DNA of 64,000 nt from Enterobacter_D sp963521185. Lineage in GTDB: Bacteria; Pseudomonadota; Gammaproteobacteria; Enterobacterales; Enterobacteriaceae. The DNA lies in assembly GCA_963521185.1 (NCBI GenBank), contig CAUQTV010000003.1, forward strand, positions 434,001 to 498,000. Direction: 5' to 3'. How positions within the stretch are numbered: position 1 is the stretch's first letter; each line of letters begins with the position of its first letter. Positions 43,514-52,114 of the stretch are shown one piece after another. The notes beneath the pieces were generated by a model. It was not told the origin of the DNA. It was given only the letters and a program-made list of their open reading frames with translations, and ran no database searches. A program made the translations under genes and the position numbers.

Positions 43514-45016
43514 ATGAGCGTCAATCATCTCGACATGCGCGCGATAAATCTCGCCTTTGCCGGTTTCAGGGCGCTGTCGCATGTCGATTTCACCCTCAAG
43601 GGCGGCTCGGTGCACGCGCTGACCGGCGCAAACGGCGCGGGGAAATCGACGCTGATGGCGGTGCTGTGCGGCACTTACGATCATTACGAAGGTGAAATCG
43701 CCATCAATAATCAGGTGGTATCTATCCGCACGCCGCGCGATGCCAAACAGCTTGGCATTCACCTGGTGCAGCAGGAAGTGGACGTGGCGCTGATCCCCGG
43801 CCTGTCGATTGCGGAAAACATTATGCTGGACCAGCTTGCGGAGTCGGGCCACGCCTATAGCTGGTCGGCTGTCCGTCAGCAGGCGCGCGCCGCGCTGGCA
43901 CAGCTGGATATTACGCTCGATGTGAAACGCACCATCGACAGTTGCACGCTGGCGGAGAAACAGCAAATTCTGCTCGCCCGCGCGCTCTCGCATCACTGCC
44001 GCTTTTTGATCCTCGATGAACCCACCGCCCCGCTGGACAGCCACGAAAGTGAGCGCTTGTTTACCGTGGTCAAACGCCTGCAACAGCAGGGCATTGGCGT
44101 GGTGTTTATCTCTCACCGCATTCATGAATTAAAGGCGATTTGCGACACCTTAACCGTGCTGCGCGACGGCAAACTGATCGAGTCCGGGCCAATGAACGCG
44201 CTCAGCGGTGAAGCAATCGTGGAGAAGATGCTCGGTCATGAGCTGAGCGATATTTATCCGCCCAAACGCACGCGCCACAGCGAGGAAACCCTGCTGCGCG
44301 TGGAGGGCCTGCACGATGAAGGGCTGTTAAACGATATCTCTTTGCACCTGCGAAAAGGCGAAATCCTCGGCATTGCCGGGCTGGCGGGGGCGGGGAAAAC
44401 CGAGCTGTGCAAAGCGCTGTTTGGTGCCACGAAAAGTACCGTGACGCGCGCTGAGCTAAACAGTCAGCCGTGGCGACCGCGCGATCCGGCGGACTCGGTG
44501 CTGCGCGGCATGGCGCTGGTGCCGGAAGAGCGGCGCAAAGAGGGCATTTTTATTGAGGAGTCCGTCGTCATGAACCTGGCGGTGAGTGCGGATAACAGCT
44601 TCTCCCGCGCAAGCCTGTTCGGGCATCGCAAAGCCTGGCGCTGGGCGCAGGAAGTGATTGCCCGCGTTGGGGTGCGTACCACCGGCCCGGCGCAGACGCT
44701 GCGTCGCCTGTCCGGCGGCAATCAGCAGAAGGTGGCCATTGGCAAATGGCTGCGCGGTAACGCCAACGTCCTGATTTTTGACGAGCCGACCAAAGGCGTG
44801 GACGTTAAGGCCAAAACCGATCTGTTCCAGCTGATCGATGGCCTGGCGCAGGAGGGCAAAGGGGTGATTTACGCCTCCGGTGAGTTCGCTGAGCTTGTCG
44901 GGCTGTGCGACCGTATCTGCGTGCTGTGGGACGGCAAGATCGTGGCGGAAATCGCCGGGGCGGACGCCCGTGAAGAGACACTACTTTATTATTCGACCGG
45001 AGGAACGGCGTCGTGA
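43514..45016 (+). CDS. RbsA-type ABC importer ATPase, probable methylthioribose uptake
   Basis: A 500-residue double ATPase from ATG 43514, with AGGA about 12 bases upstream; a GTG at 43466 would add 16 residues without a ribosome site. First half: Walker A GANGAGKSTL, signature weakened to CTLAEKQQILLARAL, Walker B LILDEPTAPLD. Second half: GLAGAGKTEL, LSGGNQQKVAIGKWL, IFDEPTKGVD. The following permease start overlaps the stop. Substrate is inferred as 5-methylthioribose or a related sugar from its place beside mtnK/mtnA and from met-box-like sequence upstream; the sequence alone only says CUT2 sugar importer. Confidence 0.85.
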   Translation: MSVNHLDMRAINLAFAGFRALSHVDFTLKGGSVHALTGANGAGKSTLMAVLCGTYDHYEGEIAINNQVVSIRTPRDAKQLGIHLVQQEVDVALIPGLSIAENIMLDQLAESGHAYSWSAVRQQARAALAQLDITLDVKRTIDSCTLAEKQQILLARALSHHCRFLILDEPTAPLDSHESERLFTVVKRLQQQGIGVVFISHRIHELKAICDTLTVLRDGKLIESGPMNALSGEAIVEKMLGHELSDIYPPKRTRHSEETLLRVEGLHDEGLLNDISLHLRKGEILGIAGLAGAGKTELCKALFGATKSTVTRAELNSQPWRPRDPADSVLRGMALVPEERRKEGIFIEESVVMNLAVSADNSFSRASLFGHRKAWRWAQEVIARVGVRTTGPAQTLRRLSGGNQQKVAIGKWLRGNANVLIFDEPTKGVDVKAKTDLFQLIDGLAQEGKGVIYASGEFAELVGLCDRICVLWDGKIVAEIAGADAREETLLYYSTGGTAS

Positions 45017-46008
45017 GCAAAGCCCTTTCAGTAAAAGCGGCGGCGTCGGGCCGTCAGCAGTTTTTCGATTTTCTCTACAAATGGGGCATGTTGCTCACCG
45101 TTGTGCTGTTGATCGCCATCTTTGGTATTGCCTCGGACAACTTTCTCGACCCGTTTAACATCATCAATATTTTGCGCTCGATTGCCATTGTGACGGTGAT
45201 TGCGGTGGGCGTCTCTATTTCACTGACCATTGGCGGCTTTGATCTCTCCGTTGGATCCACAGCGTCGCTGGCGAATGCGCTGGTGATTTCGCTGTTCGTC
45301 TGGCACGGCTTTGGCACTACCGAAGCGATTCTGGTGACGCTGGCGCTCTGCACGCTGGTCGGACTGTTTAACGCCTTTTTGATTGTGGTGCTGCGTATTC
45401 CGGACATGCTGGCGACGCTCGGCAGCCTGTTTGTGATCCAGGGCGTGGCAATGACCTACAGCTACGGCGGTTCCATTACGCAAAACATGGTGCTGCCGAG
45501 CGGTGATATGGCGGAAGGCACTATTCCGGAGGCGTTTTCGCTGTTAGGCCAGGTGCCGACCATTGTGATCATCATGCTGGTGGTGACCGTTGTCGCCCAG
45601 CTTGGCCTGTCGCTCACCACCCACGGTCGTCGGATGTACGCCATCGGCGGCAACCCGGAGGCGGCGCGTCTGTCGGGCATTCGCACCACGCGCTACAAAG
45701 TGGCGGCGTATGTGATTGCCTCGCTGCTGGCGGGCCTTGGCGGCATCCTGCTGGCGTCGCGTATTGGCTCCTCGCAGGTGAACGCCGGGGGCGGTTATTT
45801 GATGGATGCGGTGGCGGCGGCGTGGATTGGCTTTTCGCTCGCCGGTTCCGGTAAGCCGAACGCGCTCGGCACGCTGGTGGGCGCGGTGATTCTCGGCGTG
45901 CTGTCAAACGGGCTGGTGATGCTGTCGGTACCGTATTACGCCATGGACATTATTAAGGGGCTGGTGCTGGCCGGCGCTCTTGCACTGACCTATTTCCAGC
46001 GTCGTTAA
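45013..46008 (+). CDS. RbsC-type ABC importer permease
   Basis: A 331-residue permease starting at GTG 45013 that overlaps the ATPase stop (GTGA). About eight membrane segments; motifs LTIGGFDLSVGSTASLANAL, IPDMLATLGSLFVIQGVAM, AIGGNPEAARLSGIRTTRYK and AWIGFSLAGSGKPNALGTLV. Forms the channel with the ATPase and binding protein of the same operon. Confidence 0.9.
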   Translation: MSKALSVKAAASGRQQFFDFLYKWGMLLTVVLLIAIFGIASDNFLDPFNIINILRSIAIVTVIAVGVSISLTIGGFDLSVGSTASLANALVISLFVWHGFGTTEAILVTLALCTLVGLFNAFLIVVLRIPDMLATLGSLFVIQGVAMTYSYGGSITQNMVLPSGDMAEGTIPEAFSLLGQVPTIVIIMLVVTVVAQLGLSLTTHGRRMYAIGGNPEAARLSGIRTTRYKVAAYVIASLLAGLGGILLASRIGSSQVNAGGGYLMDAVAAAWIGFSLAGSGKPNALGTLVGAVILGVLSNGLVMLSVPYYAMDIIKGLVLAGALALTYFQRR

Positions 46009-46031
46009 TTCATTATTCAGGGGAAACAGAG

Positions 46032-47096
46032 ATGAAAAAAATTGCACTTTCACTGCTGGCGATGGGCCTGTTAAGCGCGCTGCCAGGCTATGCGGCAACG
46101 CCGACGCCGGTTCCGGCGGCCATTGCCAACCACAGTGGCCCGATCCGCATCGCGGTGATCCGTAACCTGGGCTCGGATGACAACACCACGCAGTTTGTCT
46201 CCGGTGCGCTGTCGGAAGGTAAAAAACTCGGCTTTAAAATCAGTACCTTCCTCAGCAACGGCGACGATGCGAAATTCCAGGACTTCGTTAATCAGGCCAT
46301 CAGCCAGAAATATGACGGCATTATTCTGTCGCAGGGGCGCGATCCCTACTCCACCGATCTGGTGAAAAAAGCGGTAGCGGCGGGTATTGCGGTGTCGGTA
46401 TTTGACACTGCCGTCACCGGTGAGATCCCGGGCGTGACCGTGACGCAACAGGATGATGCTTCCCTGACGGATCAATCCTTCGGCGCGCTGCTGAAAGACT
46501 TCAACGGCAAAGCCAACATTATCAAGCTGTGGGTGGCGGGTTTCCCACCGATGGAGCGTCGCCAGGCGGCCTATCAGGAACTGCTTAAGCAGAATCCGGG
46601 CATCAAAGAGCTGGAGTCCATTGGCGCGGTGTCATCGGACGTGCAGGGCGATACTGCCAACAAAGTGGGCGCGGTACTGGCGAAATACCCGAAAGGCAAG
46701 ATCGATGCGATTTGGGGCACCTGGGACGCCTTCAGCCAGGGCGCGTATAAAGCGCTGAAAGAGAACGGACGCACCGAGATCAAACTCTACAGCATTGACG
46801 TCTCTAACCAGGATTTGCAGCTGATGCGTGAAGCGGGCAGCCCGTGGAAGGTGAGCGTGGCGGTGGATCCGAAGCTGATTGGTGCCACCAACGTGCGTTT
46901 GATTGCGAACAAGATTGCCGGTGAGACAACGCCTGCCACCTACGACTTTAAAGCGGCGGCGATCCCGCAGGCGCTGCTGGCAAGCCAGCCGGGCAATGTG
47001 AACGTGGCGTCGCTGGGTAAAATTATTCCGGGCTGGGGCCAGACCGAAGATTTTATCGCCCCGTGGTTTGCGACGTTAGAAGCTAAGGCAAAATAA
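46032..47096 (+). CDS. RbsB-type periplasmic binding protein of the ABC importer
   Basis: A 354-residue protein with a clear signal peptide (KKIALSLLAMGLLSALPGYA, cut before ATPTP). Binding-protein fold with IRIAVIRNLGSDDNTTQFVS, DFVNQAISQKYDGIILSQGR, VAAGIAVSVFDTAV, IDAIWGTWDAFSQGAYKAL and IDVSNQDLQLMREAGSPWKV. Longer than ribose-binding proteins by about 50 residues. It ends in a tail IIPGWGQTEDFIAPWFATLE. Candidate ligand is methylthioribose or another modified pentose, from context. Confidence 0.88.
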   Translation: MKKIALSLLAMGLLSALPGYAATPTPVPAAIANHSGPIRIAVIRNLGSDDNTTQFVSGALSEGKKLGFKISTFLSNGDDAKFQDFVNQAISQKYDGIILSQGRDPYSTDLVKKAVAAGIAVSVFDTAVTGEIPGVTVTQQDDASLTDQSFGALLKDFNGKANIIKLWVAGFPPMERRQAAYQELLKQNPGIKELESIGAVSSDVQGDTANKVGAVLAKYPKGKIDAIWGTWDAFSQGAYKALKENGRTEIKLYSIDVSNQDLQLMREAGSPWKVSVAVDPKLIGATNVRLIANKIAGETTPATYDFKAAAIPQALLASQPGNVNVASLGKIIPGWGQTEDFIAPWFATLEAKAK

Positions 47097-47097
47097 T

Positions 47098-47163
47098 GCC
47101 CGGTGGCGCTGCGCTTACCGGGCCTACGGTGTTGTAGGCCGGGTAAGGCGCAGCCGCCCCCCG
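47098..47163. repeat. REP/BIME unit pair between importer and LVIVD gene
   Basis: GCCCGGTGGCGCTGCGCTTA with ACCGGGCCTACGG, then a facing unit GTAGGCCGGGTAAGGCGCAG. Same family as at 31992. Confidence 0.8.
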
Positions 47164-47179
47164 GCGAAAGGACTCAACT

Positions 47180-48421
47180 ATGTCTGTATTACCTCAACCC
47201 GACTACAGCCGCAATATGCGGCTGATTGGCCATTCCGACCAGGGGGGACGCCCGGACGGCGTGCAGTTAATGGTGCATCGGGGCTTTGCGTACATCGGTC
47301 ATATGGTGTCGCAGGGCTTTTCGATTGTCGATGTGCGTGATCCGAAAAACCCCAAACCGGCGGGCTACGTGCCTGCGCCGCCGGGAACCTGGAACGTGCA
47401 TTTGCAGGCCCACGACGATCTTTTGCTGGTCATCAACGCCCGCGATCTCTTCGCTGACGCGCGCTTTGCCGATGAAAAAGTCTATTACACCCGCTCGGTG
47501 GGTGACACGGTCAGCGATGTGCAGGACAAAGGCTGGAGCGCCGGACTGCGCATCTTCGACATCTCCACACCGGACAAACCGCGCGAAATCAGCTTCCTGT
47601 CGCTGAGCGGTATTGGTATTCACCGCATCTGGTACGTCGGCGGGCGCTGGGCCTATGTCTCGGCGCTTATTGACGGCTTTACCGATTACATTTTCCTCAC
47701 CATCGATCTGGCCGATCCGCGTAAGCCAGAAGTGGCGGGGCGCTGGTGGCTGCCGGGTATGAACCAGGCGCAGGATGAACAACCCACGTGGCCGGAAGGA
47801 AAACGTTATGCGTTGCACCACGCGATTATCGCCGGTGACACGGCCTACGGAAGCTGGCGCGACGGGGGGCTGACGATCCTGGATGTGAAAGATCGCACCG
47901 CACCGCAGCTTATCAGCCACCGCAACTGGAGTCCGCCGTTTGGTGGAGGGACGCACACCGCGCTGCCGCTGCCGGATCGCAATCTGCTGGTGGTGCTGGA
48001 TGAAGCGGTGCTCGACAATCAGGAAGATGGCGAGAAGCTGATCTGGCTGTTTGATATTCGTGAGCCGTCAAACCCGGTGAGCATTTCCACCTTCCCGCAG
48101 CCGGATGAAACCGACTACGTGGCGAAAGGCGCGCACTTCGGGCCGCACAATCTGCATGAAAACCGGCCAGGCAGCTTTATCAGCTCGACGCTGATTTTTG
48201 CCAGCTATCAAAATGCGGGCGTGCGCGCGTACGATATTTCAAATCCCTACCGCCCGGTGGAAACCGGTGCGCTGGTGCCTGGCGCGCCTGCGAAGATGAT
48301 GGACACGCGGCCCAACCGCCCGCAGGTGATCCAGTCGTGCGATGTGTTTGTGGATGCGCAGGGCATTATCTACAGTACGGATTACAACGGCGGTCTGTCG
48401 GTGATTGAGTATTTGGGGTAA
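47180..48421 (+). CDS. LVIVD-repeat beta-propeller protein, histidine-rich, possible metalloenzyme of methylthio-sugar metabolism
   Basis: A 413-residue protein with no signal peptide, so probably cytoplasmic. Repeated blades end in patterns such as GFSIVDVRDPKNPK, GLRIFDISTPDKPR, GLTILDVKDRTAPQ and GVRAYDISNPYRPV, the LVIVD type. Histidines recur at equivalent points: His 74 and 78 (WNVHLQAHDD), 148 (GIHRIW), 213-214 (ALHHAI), 259 (GGGTHTAL), 319, 323 and 326 (HFGPHNLHEN). Such a ring could bind a metal at the propeller centre, as in some oxidase or lyase families, but that is inference. The gene follows the importer and precedes mtnK, and is likely in the same function group. I do not know a characterised homolog. 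Confidence 0.75.
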   Translation: MSVLPQPDYSRNMRLIGHSDQGGRPDGVQLMVHRGFAYIGHMVSQGFSIVDVRDPKNPKPAGYVPAPPGTWNVHLQAHDDLLLVINARDLFADARFADEKVYYTRSVGDTVSDVQDKGWSAGLRIFDISTPDKPREISFLSLSGIGIHRIWYVGGRWAYVSALIDGFTDYIFLTIDLADPRKPEVAGRWWLPGMNQAQDEQPTWPEGKRYALHHAIIAGDTAYGSWRDGGLTILDVKDRTAPQLISHRNWSPPFGGGTHTALPLPDRNLLVVLDEAVLDNQEDGEKLIWLFDIREPSNPVSISTFPQPDETDYVAKGAHFGPHNLHENRPGSFISSTLIFASYQNAGVRAYDISNPYRPVETGALVPGAPAKMMDTRPNRPQVIQSCDVFVDAQGIIYSTDYNGGLSVIEYLG

Positions 48422-48425
48422 GGCT

Positions 48426-48511
48426 CCCCCTCACCCCGGCCCTCTCCCCAGGGAGAGGGAGAAAGGGATCTGTCCCCTCTCCCTCGGGGCAGAGGGTTAG
48501 GGTGAGGGGAC
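48426..48511. repeat. Palindromic repeat, two units, between LVIVD gene and mtnK
   Basis: CCCCTCACCCCGGCCCTCTC with GGGAGAGGG, then CCCCTCTCCCTCGGGGCAGAGG and TTAGGGTGAGGGG. It lies between convergent genes and can act as a terminator for both. Same family as at 16975 and 40463. Confidence 0.85.
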
Positions 48512-48515
48512 CTAA

Positions 48516-49715
48516 TCAGCCGTACTGACGCACCCGTGCGATCAACTCATCCACGCTGTGAATGCGCTCGGCGATGACGATCAGCGCTTTGCCAAGATGA
48601 ATGGCATGGCGCAGGCATTCGTGGCGCATTTCTTCATCCGCAATGGTGTCGAGATCGGCCACGTGCGACAGCCCGACGCTGCGGCGGATCAGCTCGCTGC
48701 CGCAGAAGCCAACCGCATCGGTCCACACTTTTTGCAGGAACTGCGACGCATACCCCGGCGCGCTTAATGCGGCGTCGCGGGTCTGCTCGCGCGCTAACTG
48801 CATAAAGCGCTCGGCGAAGGTGCTCCACAGGGTGTGAATATCCGTCAGGCGCTGCTCACGGGCGGCGGCGGCATCGCGAATGCCCAAATGGCCCGGCAAA
48901 CCGCAGTAGTTGAGCAGCAAATTACCGATGGCGGTACCGACGTCGAAACCTATCGGCCCGAAATAACCGAACTCGGCGTCGATGGCTTTCAGGCTGCCCT
49001 CGGCGACAAAAATCGAGCCGCTGTGAATGTCGCCGTGCAGCAGCGCTTCGGCATGGGAGAAGAAGCGGTGTTTCAGGGAGGCGACCGCCTGCTTAAGCTG
49101 GGCATCGTCGCGCAGGGCGGCCACGTCAGCCTCAAGGGCGTTGGGGTAGCTGTTACGCTCGTGGATCTGATACGGGTCGTTAAAGAACAGGTCTTCGGTG
49201 ATCTCGCACATTTCCGGGTTACTGAACTGTGCCACCCGCGCTTTTTTGGCGTGCGGATGCAGATAAAAATCGCTGGTATGGAACAGCGTTTGCGCCAGGT
49301 ATTCCCCAAGCTGCGTCGCGGCCTGCGGATAGAAGGTATTGTTAATCAGTTCGCCGCGCCAGATGCGGTGATCGGAGAGATCTTCCATCACCATGACAGC
49401 CAGTTCAGGATCAAAGTGAATAATTTGTACCGTGTGTTCCGGGCTGTGCTGAAAATGTTCCACCAGCGTTTGGGCTTCTAAGCGGGCGCGATCCAGCGTC
49501 AGCGGCCAGGATTCGCCCACGCAGCGCACGTAGGGCAGGGCCTGTTTGACGATGATCCGGCTGACGCCTGCGGCATCGAAAATTTTAAACACCAGATTGA
49601 GATTGCCGTCGCCGACCTCCTGCGCAGAAACGAGTTCCGACGGGTTTTCCAGTCCGCCAAAGTGTTGTGCATACGCCACGGCGTCGGTGGCGTTGAAGGT
49701 GCGGTATTGCGACAT
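48516..49715 (-). CDS. mtnK: MtnK, methylthioribose kinase
   Basis: A 399-residue kinase from ATG 49715 with GAGGAT upstream; the open frame 30 codons further upstream is not conserved. Protein-kinase-like fold: QEVGDGNLNLVFKI, IVKQALPYVRCVGESWPLTL, MVMEDLSDHRIWRGELI, catalytic HGDIHSGSIFV and metal-binding IDAEFGYFGPIGFDVG. It phosphorylates 5-methylthioribose to methylthioribose-1-phosphate. Divergent from mtnA over a MetJ box. E. coli K-12 lacks it. Confidence 0.96.
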   Translation of the reverse strand: MSQYRTFNATDAVAYAQHFGGLENPSELVSAQEVGDGNLNLVFKIFDAAGVSRIIVKQALPYVRCVGESWPLTLDRARLEAQTLVEHFQHSPEHTVQIIHFDPELAVMVMEDLSDHRIWRGELINNTFYPQAATQLGEYLAQTLFHTSDFYLHPHAKKARVAQFSNPEMCEITEDLFFNDPYQIHERNSYPNALEADVAALRDDAQLKQAVASLKHRFFSHAEALLHGDIHSGSIFVAEGSLKAIDAEFGYFGPIGFDVGTAIGNLLLNYCGLPGHLGIRDAAAAREQRLTDIHTLWSTFAERFMQLAREQTRDAALSAPGYASQFLQKVWTDAVGFCGSELIRRSVGLSHVADLDTIADEEMRHECLRHAIHLGKALIVIAERIHSVDELIARVRQYG

Positions 49716-49752
49716 TGCCGGTATCCTCAATATTCTGTTGATAAAGCCATTC

Positions 49753-49768
49753 AGACGTCTATACATCC
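49753..49768. promoter_or_regulatory. MetJ operator between mtnK and mtnA
   Basis: AGACGTCT (49753-49760) is a perfect met box, followed in register by ATACATCC (5 of 8). MetJ with S-adenosylmethionine binds such tandem boxes, so both divergent genes should be repressed when methionine is ample. Confidence 0.8.
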
Positions 49769-49820
49769 GTACTTCATCCTGACACAATACAATACAACAA
49801 CGCAACAGGGATTTAACGAT

Positions 49821-50837
49821 ATGCAGACATTACAGACCACCAGCCTGCGAGTGAGTGAAAATCAATTATTTATTCTCGATCAGCAGGCGCTGCCGCAGGA
49901 GAAAAACTGGCTTGGCGCGAACAGCACAGACGAACTGGTGGGCCATATTCACGCCCTGCGCGTGCGAGGCGCGCCGCTGATCGGTCTGTCTGCAAGTCTG
50001 CTGCTGGCCCTGCTGGCGGAGCGTGGCGAAAGCCGGGACACGCTTGCCCAGGCGCTGGAGACGCTACGGGCGTCGCGCCCGACGGCTGTCAATCTGATGA
50101 ATAACCTCGACCGCATGAAGCAGGCGCTCGCCCAGGCGGACTTTGTGCCCGCGCTGGTGGCCGAGGCCGGTCGCCTGATTGATGAAGACAAGCGCCTGTG
50201 CGATGACATTGCCCGCGCCGGAAGCGCGCTGGTGCCTGAAGGCAGCCGCCTGTTGACGCACTGCAACACCGGCGGGCTGGCCACGGCGGGCGTGGGAACG
50301 GCGCTCGGCGTCATCGCCCGCGCGTTTGCAGAAGGGAACGTGGCGAACGTGTGGGTGGATGAGACGCGCCCGTTGCTACAGGGCGGGCGTCTGACGGCGT
50401 GGGAGCTGGGTGAGCTGGGCGTGCCGTATCAGCTGATCACCGATTCGATGGCCGCCAGCCTGATGGCGAAAGGGCAGGTGGACGCGGTGTGGGTCGGCGC
50501 GGATCGCATTGCCGCCAATGGCGACGTGGCGAATAAAATCGGCACCTATTCGCTGGCGGTGCTGGCGAAATTCCACGGCATTCCGTTTTACGTGGCCGCA
50601 CCTAACACCACGCTTGATCGCCTGTGCCCGAACGGGGAGGCCATTCCCATTGAGCAGCGCGACAGCCTTGAGGTGACCGGCGTGGCAGGGAGTTTTGGTG
50701 CGGTGCAGTGGGCACCGGATGATGCCCGCGTTTACAACCCGGCGTTTGACGTGACGCCCGCGTCGTTGATTAGCGGTTGGGTGTTAGATACCGGGGTGGT
50801 GACGCCGGAGCAGGTTGAAGCAGGGATATTCCGCTAA
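49821..50837 (+). CDS. mtnA: MtnA, methylthioribose-1-phosphate isomerase
   Basis: A 338-residue enzyme from ATG 49821 with AGGGA upstream; a much longer in-frame reading from 49662 runs back over mtnK and is rejected. eIF2B-alpha-like fold with IHALRVRGAPLIGLSASLLL, LTHCNTGGLATAGVGTALG (catalytic Cys) and WVGADRIAANGDVANKIGTY (catalytic Asp). It isomerises methylthioribose-1-phosphate to methylthioribulose-1-phosphate, the substrate of MtnB. Confidence 0.97.
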   Translation: MQTLQTTSLRVSENQLFILDQQALPQEKNWLGANSTDELVGHIHALRVRGAPLIGLSASLLLALLAERGESRDTLAQALETLRASRPTAVNLMNNLDRMKQALAQADFVPALVAEAGRLIDEDKRLCDDIARAGSALVPEGSRLLTHCNTGGLATAGVGTALGVIARAFAEGNVANVWVDETRPLLQGGRLTAWELGELGVPYQLITDSMAASLMAKGQVDAVWVGADRIAANGDVANKIGTYSLAVLAKFHGIPFYVAAPNTTLDRLCPNGEAIPIEQRDSLEVTGVAGSFGAVQWAPDDARVYNPAFDVTPASLISGWVLDTGVVTPEQVEAGIFR

Positions 50838-50844
50838 CCTCTTG

Positions 50845-50880
50845 CCGGGTGGCGGCTGGCGCCCTACCCGGCCTACGGAC
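50845..50880. repeat. REP unit between mtnA and mtnD
   Basis: GCCGGGTGGCGGCTGGCGCC with CTACCCGGCCTACGG; a single unit between convergent genes, same family as at 31992. Confidence 0.75.
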
Positions 50881-50885
50881 TGGCG

Positions 50886-51428
50886 CTAAGCCAGGCGCGG
50901 GTAGCCGTCCGCAATGGCGTCGCCGGTGAACTGCGCCACCCAGCCTTCGGGATTGTCGAAGATACGGATGGCGGTGAAGTTGGGTTCGGAACCCATATCA
51001 AACCAGTGCGGCGTGCCAGCGGGTACGGAGATCAAATCGTTTTTCTCGCACAGCACCTGATATACCTCGTTGCCAATGTGCAGGCAAAACAGCCCGGCAC
51101 CTTCCACAAAGAAACGCACTTCGTCTTCACCGTGGGTGTGCTCGTTAAGGAACTTCGCGCGCAGGGCCTCTTTCTGCGGATTGTCGGCGCGCAGGCTGAT
51201 CACGTCCCAGCTCTGGTAACCTTTCTCTGCAACCAGCTTATCGATGGCGTGCTGATAGGCGTGAATGACCGTCTCCGACGACGGATTTTCACCGAGGTCA
51301 CGATCCGCCTGCCAGCGCTCAAAACGCACCGCTTTAGCATTTAACCGTTGCTGGATCTCACGGGCATCGGTGCTGTGCCACGTCGGCCCGGTGGCGTCTT
51401 TATCAGAAAAAATCGTCAGTGCGCTCAT
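50886..51428 (-). CDS. mtnD: MtnD, acireductone dioxygenase
   Basis: A 180-residue cupin enzyme. The metal ligands His 97, His 99 and Glu 103 (NEHTHGEDEVRFF) and His 141 (PAGTPHWFDMG) sit at the same numbers as in Klebsiella MtnD. It oxidises acireductone; with iron the product is the 2-oxo acid of methionine plus formate, with nickel an off-pathway product. Overlaps the mtnC stop (ATGA). Last gene of mtnB-mtnC-mtnD. Confidence 0.97.
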   Translation of the reverse strand: MSALTIFSDKDATGPTWHSTDAREIQQRLNAKAVRFERWQADRDLGENPSSETVIHAYQHAIDKLVAEKGYQSWDVISLRADNPQKEALRAKFLNEHTHGEDEVRFFVEGAGLFCLHIGNEVYQVLCEKNDLISVPAGTPHWFDMGSEPNFTAIRIFDNPEGWVAQFTGDAIADGYPRLA

Positions 51429-52114
51429 GATGGGATCTGCTCCGGATTAATCACGTCAAAACGGTGAACCTGGTGATGCTGACTGGCAGCGTCGCCATCA
51501 CCGCGAATTAACTGAATGGTGCGAAAACCGGCCTGCGCGGCGGCGTCCAGCTCCTGATGAATATCGGACAGGAACAGGATCTGCGCCGGGGCCAGCGCCA
51601 GTTGCTCGGCGATATTGCGATAGGACTGCACTTCGCGCTTCGCGCCGATATGCGTGTCGAAATAGCCGCTGAACAGATGAGTAATATCACCTTCGTCGCT
51701 GTAGCCAAATAACAGTTTTTGCGCGGCGACGCTGCCGGAGGAATATACATACAGATCAATGCCTTTCGCCTTCCAGTTTTCCAGCGAAGGCAGCACGTCC
51801 GGATAGAGATGCCCGGTAAAGTCACCGTTCACGTAGCCGTCGCGCCAGATAATGCCTTGCAGCGCCTTGAGCGCCGTGGATTTGCGATCTTCGTCCATAA
51901 ACGCCAGCAGCGTTTCAGAAAGCTTGGCGCTTCTGGCGTCGGGCTGGCCGATCTCCTCGCGCAGATTATCGAGGATCGATTTGACCGGTTCGACGTACTT
52001 CTGCGCGGTGATGAAGGCGGCCAGGCGCTCACGGGCGTACGGGAACAGGACGTCATGCACAAAGCGAATATCGCTGGTGGTGCCTTCAATATCAGTAACT
52101 ATCGCGCGGATCAT
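51425..52114 (-). CDS. mtnC: MtnC, enolase-phosphatase
   Basis: A 229-residue HAD-family enzyme from ATG 52114 (IRAIVTDIEGTTSDIRFVHD), chosen over the ATG three bases upstream by spacing from GGAGAA and by known MtnC starts. HAD motifs DIEGTTSD, VYSSGSVAAQKLLF, GAKREVQSY and LFLSDIHQELDAA. It enolises and dephosphorylates 2,3-diketo-5-methylthiopentyl-1-phosphate to acireductone. Overlaps both neighbours. Confidence 0.97.
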   Translation of the reverse strand: MIRAIVTDIEGTTSDIRFVHDVLFPYARERLAAFITAQKYVEPVKSILDNLREEIGQPDARSAKLSETLLAFMDEDRKSTALKALQGIIWRDGYVNGDFTGHLYPDVLPSLENWKAKGIDLYVYSSGSVAAQKLLFGYSDEGDITHLFSGYFDTHIGAKREVQSYRNIAEQLALAPAQILFLSDIHQELDAAAQAGFRTIQLIRGDGDAASQHHQVHRFDVINPEQIPS

